Source: Crossaster papposus
Lineage: Eukaryota > Echinodermata > Asteroidea > Velatida > Solasteridae
Length of the DNA stretch: 64,000 nucleotides
Assembly (NCBI GenBank): GCA_037893245.1
Contig: JBAIAA010000693.1
Span: 124,001-188,000 of the forward strand
Direction: 5' to 3'
Below, piece by piece: positions 59,826 through 64,000 of the stretch (position 1 is the first letter of the stretch; every line of letters starts with the position of its first letter). The position numbers and the translations under genes were made by a program. The notes under the pieces were generated by a model, which saw only the letters and a program-made list of their open reading frames with translations, was not told where the DNA came from and ran no database searches.

Positions 59826-60494
59826 ATGGTATGTTCACAGGTGCCACTGGAAGTGGGTCAACAGGATGGTCAGGCGAACATCATGAACAGTGGCAGTAGG
59901 GTTGAATTGGATGCACTTGTTCAGTCAGATGGTAGAGCCGATGGCAATGTGTCCCGTCAAGAAATGGCGTACAATGTGAATGATGAGGTAGAACCAGGAA
60001 TACGCTCTGTTGAAAAAGTCAATTCGCTCTCGAGCTCCAGTCAGAGTTTGATGGTATGTTCACAGGTGCCACTGGAAGTGGGTCAAGAGGATGGTCAGGC
60101 GAACATTATGAACAGTGGCAGTAGGGTTGAATTGAATGCACTTGTTCAGTCAGATGGTAGAGCCGATGGCAATGTGTCCCGTCAAGAAATGACGTACAGT
60201 GTGGATGATGAGGTAGAATCAGGAATACGCTCTGTTGAAATAGTCAATTCGCTCTCCAGCTCCAGTCAGAGTTTGATGGTATGTTCACAGGTGCCACTGG
60301 AAGTGGGTCAACAGGATGGTCAGGCGAACATCATGAACAGTGGCAGTAGGGTTGAATTGAATGCACTTGTTCAGTCAGATGGTAGAGCCGATGGCAATGT
60401 GTCCCGTCAAGAAATGACGTACAATGTGGATGATGAGGTAGAATCAGGAATACGCTCTGTTGAAAAAGTCAATTCGCTCTCCAGCTCCAGTTAG
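59826..60494 (+). CDS. Repeat-protein frame, open segment 22 (3 units)
   Basis: ATG after TAG. It contains ELDAL/MAYNVND, here with VEPGIRS, then QEDGQ and EIV units, and ends at a CAG to TAG change in SSSSQ (60492-60494). The 222-residue translation is identical to 62295-62963, which lies 2469 bp downstream. Confidence 0.33.
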   Translation: MVCSQVPLEVGQQDGQANIMNSGSRVELDALVQSDGRADGNVSRQEMAYNVNDEVEPGIRSVEKVNSLSSSSQSLMVCSQVPLEVGQEDGQANIMNSGSRVELNALVQSDGRADGNVSRQEMTYSVDDEVESGIRSVEIVNSLSSSSQSLMVCSQVPLEVGQQDGQANIMNSGSRVELNALVQSDGRADGNVSRQEMTYNVDDEVESGIRSVEKVNSLSSSS

Positions 60495-60497
60495 AGT

Positions 60498-62294
60498 TTG
60501 ATGGTATGTTCACAGGTGCCACTTGAAGTGGGTCAACAGGAAGGTCAGGCGAACATCATGAACAGTGGCAGTAAGGTTGAATTGAATGCACTTGTTCAGT
60601 CAGATGGTAGAGCCGATGGCAATGTGTCCCGTCAAGAAATGACGTACAATGTAGATGATGAGGTAGAATCAGGAATACGCTCTGTTGAAAAAGTCAATTC
60701 GCTCTCAAGCTCCAGTCAGAGTTTGATGGTATGTTCACAGGTGCCACTGGAAGTGGGTCAACAGGAAGGTCAGGCGAACATCATGAACAGTAGCAGTAGG
60801 GTTGAATTGCATGCACTTCTTCAGTCAGATGGTAGAGCCGATGGCAATGTGTCCCGTCAAGAAATGACGTACAATGTGGATGAGTTAGAATCAGGAATAC
60901 GCTCTGTTGGAAAAGTCAATTCGCTCTTCAGCTCCAGTCAGAGTTTGATGGTATGTTCACAGATGCCACTGGAAGTGGGTCAACAGGAAGGTCAGGCGAA
61001 CACCATGAACAGCAGTAGGGTTAAATTGAATGTACTTGTTCAGTCAGATGGTAGAGCCGATGGCAATGTGTCCCGTCAAGAAATGACGTACAATGTGGAT
61101 GATGAGGTAGAACCAGGAATACGCTCTGTTGAAAAAGTCAATTCGCTCTCTAGCTCCAGTCAGAGTTTGATGGTATGTTCACAGGTGCCACTGGAAGTGG
61201 GTCAACAGGAAAGTCAGGCGAACATCATGAACAGTGGCAGTAGGGTTGAATTGAATGTACTTGTTCAGTCAGATGGTAGAGCCGATGGCAATGTGTCCCG
61301 TCAAGAAATGAAGTACAATGTGGATGATGAGTTAGAATCAGGAATACGCTCTGTTGAAAAAGTCAATTCGCTCTTCAGCTCCAGTCAGAGTTTGATGGTA
61401 TGTTCACAGGTGCCCCTGGAAGTGGGTCAACAGGAAGGTCAGCCGAACATCATGAACAGAGGCAGTAGGGTTGAATTGAATGCACTTGTTCAGTCAGATG
61501 GTAGAGCCGATGGCAATGTGTCCCGTCAAGAAATGACGTACAATGTGGATGATGAGGTAGAATCAGGAATACGCTCTGTTGAAAAAGTCAATTCGCTCTC
61601 CAGCTCCAGTCAGAGTTTGATGGTATGTTCACAGGTGCCACTGGAAGTGGGTCAACAGGAAGGTCAGGCGAACATCATGAACAGTGGCAGTAGGGTTGAA
61701 TTGAATGCACTTGTTCAGTCAGATGGTAGAGCCGATGGCAATGTGTCCCGTCAAGAAATGACGTACAATGTGGATGATGAGGTAGAATCAGGAATACGCT
61801 CTGTTGAAAAAGTCAATTCGCTCTCCAGCTCCAGTCAGAGTTTGATGGTATGTTCACAGGTGCCACTTGAAGTGGGTCAACAGGAAGGTCAGGCGAACAT
61901 CATGAACAGTGGCAGTAAGGTTGAATTGAATGCACTTGTTCAGTCAGATGGTAGAGCCGATGGCAATGTGTCCCGTCAAGAAATGACGTACAATGTAGAT
62001 GATGAGGTAGAATCAGGAATACGCTCTGTTGAAAAAGTCAATTCGCTCTCAAGCTCCAGTCAGAGTTTGATGGTATGTTCACAGGTGCCCCTGGAAGTGG
62101 GTCAACAGGAAGGTCAGCCGAACATCATGAACAGAGGCAGTAGGGTTGAATTGAATGCACTTGTTCAGTCAGATGGTAGAGCCGATGGCAATGTGTCCCG
62201 TCAAGAAATGACGTACAATGTGGATGATGAGGTAGAATCAGGAATACGCTCTGTTGAAAAAGTCAATTCGCTCTCCAGCTCCAGTCAGAGTTAG
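60498..62294 (+). CDS. Repeat-protein frame, open segment 23 (8 units)
   Basis: It is bounded by the SSSSQ nonsense codon and the next TTG to TAG stop. Contents: SKVELNAL, HALLQ, VDELES, CSQMPLEV with NTMNSSRVKL, PGIRS/ESQANI, MKYNVDDEL, NRGSR. It is the remainder of the 2469-bp block. Confidence 0.33.
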   Translation: MMVCSQVPLEVGQQEGQANIMNSGSKVELNALVQSDGRADGNVSRQEMTYNVDDEVESGIRSVEKVNSLSSSSQSLMVCSQVPLEVGQQEGQANIMNSSSRVELHALLQSDGRADGNVSRQEMTYNVDELESGIRSVGKVNSLFSSSQSLMVCSQMPLEVGQQEGQANTMNSSRVKLNVLVQSDGRADGNVSRQEMTYNVDDEVEPGIRSVEKVNSLSSSSQSLMVCSQVPLEVGQQESQANIMNSGSRVELNVLVQSDGRADGNVSRQEMKYNVDDELESGIRSVEKVNSLFSSSQSLMVCSQVPLEVGQQEGQPNIMNRGSRVELNALVQSDGRADGNVSRQEMTYNVDDEVESGIRSVEKVNSLSSSSQSLMVCSQVPLEVGQQEGQANIMNSGSRVELNALVQSDGRADGNVSRQEMTYNVDDEVESGIRSVEKVNSLSSSSQSLMVCSQVPLEVGQQEGQANIMNSGSKVELNALVQSDGRADGNVSRQEMTYNVDDEVESGIRSVEKVNSLSSSSQSLMVCSQVPLEVGQQEGQPNIMNRGSRVELNALVQSDGRADGNVSRQEMTYNVDDEVESGIRSVEKVNSLSSSSQS

Positions 62295-62963
62295 ATGGTA
62301 TGTTCACAGGTGCCACTGGAAGTGGGTCAACAGGATGGTCAGGCGAACATCATGAACAGTGGCAGTAGGGTTGAATTGGATGCACTTGTTCAGTCAGATG
62401 GTAGAGCCGATGGCAATGTGTCCCGTCAAGAAATGGCGTACAATGTGAATGATGAGGTAGAACCAGGAATACGCTCTGTTGAAAAAGTCAATTCGCTCTC
62501 GAGCTCCAGTCAGAGTTTGATGGTATGTTCACAGGTGCCACTGGAAGTGGGTCAAGAGGATGGTCAGGCGAACATTATGAACAGTGGCAGTAGGGTTGAA
62601 TTGAATGCACTTGTTCAGTCAGATGGTAGAGCCGATGGCAATGTGTCCCGTCAAGAAATGACGTACAGTGTGGATGATGAGGTAGAATCAGGAATACGCT
62701 CTGTTGAAATAGTCAATTCGCTCTCCAGCTCCAGTCAGAGTTTGATGGTATGTTCACAGGTGCCACTGGAAGTGGGTCAACAGGATGGTCAGGCGAACAT
62801 CATGAACAGTGGCAGTAGGGTTGAATTGAATGCACTTGTTCAGTCAGATGGTAGAGCCGATGGCAATGTGTCCCGTCAAGAAATGACGTACAATGTGGAT
62901 GATGAGGTAGAATCAGGAATACGCTCTGTTGAAAAAGTCAATTCGCTCTCCAGCTCCAGTTAG
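62295..62963 (+). CDS. Repeat-protein frame, open segment 24 (3 units)
   Basis: This is the 2469-bp offset copy of 59826-60494, with the same opening TAG-ATG and the same closing CAG to TAG nonsense codon. Confidence 0.33.
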   Translation: MVCSQVPLEVGQQDGQANIMNSGSRVELDALVQSDGRADGNVSRQEMAYNVNDEVEPGIRSVEKVNSLSSSSQSLMVCSQVPLEVGQEDGQANIMNSGSRVELNALVQSDGRADGNVSRQEMTYSVDDEVESGIRSVEIVNSLSSSSQSLMVCSQVPLEVGQQDGQANIMNSGSRVELNALVQSDGRADGNVSRQEMTYNVDDEVESGIRSVEKVNSLSSSS

Positions 62964-64000
62964 AGTTTGATGGTATGTTCACAGGTGCCACTTGAAGTGG
63001 GTCAACAGGAAGGTCAGGCGAACATCATGAACAGTGGCAGTAAGGTTGAATTGAATGCACTTGTTCAGTCAGATGGTAGAGCCGATGGCAATGTGTCCCG
63101 TCAAGAAATGACGTACAATGTAGATGATGAGGTAGAATCAGGAATACGCTCTGTTGAAAAAGTCAATTCGCTCTCAAGCTCCAGTCAGAGTTTGATGGTA
63201 TGTTCACAGGTGCCACTGGAAGTGGGTCAACAGGAAGGTCAGGCGAACATCATGAACAGTAGCAGTAGGGTTGAATTGCATGCACTTCTTCAGTCAGATG
63301 GTAGAGCCGATGGCAATGTGTCCCGTCAAGAAATGACGTACAATGTGGATGAGTTAGAATCAGGAATACGCTCTGTTGGAAAAGTCAATTCGCTCTTCAG
63401 CTCCAGTCAGAGTTTGATGGTATGTTCACAGATGCCACTGGAAGTGGGTCAACAGGAAGGTCAGGCGAACACCATGAACAGCAGTAGGGTTAAATTGAAT
63501 GTACTTGTTCAGTCAGATGGTAGAGCCGATGGCAATGTGTCCCGTCAAGAAATGACGTACAATGTGGATGATGAGGTAGAACCAGGAATACGCTCTGTTG
63601 AAAAAGTCAATTCGCTCTCTAGCTCCAGTCAGAGTTTGATGGTATGTTCACAGGTGCCACTGGAAGTGGGTCAACAGGAAAGTCAGGCGAACATCATGAA
63701 CAGTGGCAGTAGGGTTGAATTGAATGTACTTGTTCAGTCAGATGGTAGAGCCGATGGCAATGTGTCCCGTCAAGAAATGAAGTACAATGTGGATGATGAG
63801 TTAGAATCAGGAATACGCTCTGTTGAAAAAGTCAATTCGCTCTTCAGCTCCAGTCAGAGTTTGATGGTATGTTCACAGGTGCCCCTGGAAGTGGGTCAAC
63901 AGGAAGGTCAGCCGAACATCATGAACAGAGGCAGTAGGGTTGAATTGAATGCACTTGTTCAGTCAGATGGTAGAGCCGATGGCAATGTGTCCCGTCAAGA
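62964..64000 (+). CDS. Repeat-protein frame, open segment 25, runs off the window
   Basis: The same frame continues without a stop to the last base. Unit order (SKVELNAL, HALLQ, VDELES, CSQMPLEV with NTMNSSRVKL, PGIRS/ESQANI, MKYNVDDEL, NRGSR) follows segment 23 at a 2469-bp offset, so this is the second copy of that block, incomplete at the window edge. Confidence 0.35.

Larger units (their letters stand above)
59826..62294 (+). repeat. 2469-bp higher-order block, copy 1
   Basis: Eleven units with two 3-bp deletions, from TAG-ATG to TAG-ATG. The internal nonsense codon at 60492 recurs at 62961. Confidence 0.9.
43334..64000 (+). repeat. 225-bp tandem repeat array, right part (about 92 units)
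   Basis: This continues the array interrupted by the LINE. The first base pairs complete exactly the unit that was cut at 39452. Orientation, unit length and reading frame are the same as on the left. The subfamilies overlap with those on the left (the stop-containing 9-bp insertion cassette recurs once, at 44439), but the zone from 52.6 kb on has its own markers: TTG to TAG nonsense codons, ELDAL and MAYNVND variants, and NSSSRVELHAL units. The array is still running at base 64000. Confidence 0.98.
62295..64000 (+). repeat. 2469-bp higher-order block, copy 2 (cut by window end)
   Basis: It follows copy 1 directly and, as far as I can compare by eye, matches it throughout the 1.7 kb visible. 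Confidence 0.9.

Noticed and set aside
1..64000. CRISPR array
   Set aside because: Repeats are direct but the whole 225-bp unit is conserved, with no short repeat / unique spacer structure and no cas genes.

Overview
The window is eukaryotic, almost certainly animal, DNA. It consists of two things only. The first is a very large head-to-tail array of a roughly 225-bp unit, which fills both ends of the window and continues beyond both edges. The second is one non-LTR retrotransposon (LINE) of the CR1/L2 type, inserted in reverse orientation into the array. No conventional single-copy gene, tRNA, rRNA, CRISPR array or bacterial feature is visible. The LINE has an apurinic endonuclease, a reverse transcriptase, an (ATT)n tail, and an N-terminal signal-peptide-like segment followed by a 2A-like NPGP motif. 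That combination is known mainly from aquatic invertebrates such as sea urchins, amphioxus and molluscs, so I infer an invertebrate host. The species cannot be named from this sequence.

Layout. Positions 1-4346 hold array units of a distinctive subfamily whose reading frame is broken nine times, eight times by an expanded A-run and once by a 1-bp deletion. Positions 4347-39452 are array in one constant reading frame of 75 codons per unit, punctuated by 14 in-frame stop codons. Positions 39453-43333 are the LINE on the minus strand, flanked by a 7-bp target-site duplication (39446-39452 and 43334-43340). Positions 43341-64000 are array again, in the same frame, with 10 more in-frame stops. About 267 units are present in total. 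The array has higher-order structure: blocks of 5 to 21 units are duplicated with periods of 1131, 2031, 2469, 2472, 3156 and 4734 bp.

Interpretation. One frame of each unit encodes a 75-residue, Ser-rich, acidic repeat with one cysteine and one N-x-S sequon. For about 55.8 kb of array every length change is a multiple of 3, which looks like a coding past or present. Against this, the 24 stop codons fall into six mutation classes, most of which were copied along with their blocks, and replacement changes far outnumber silent ones. I therefore read the locus as a coding-derived or coding-like satellite evolving by repeated segmental duplication. It may be a decaying giant repetitive gene. It is not shown to be one intact gene, because neither a start exon nor a terminus lies in the window.
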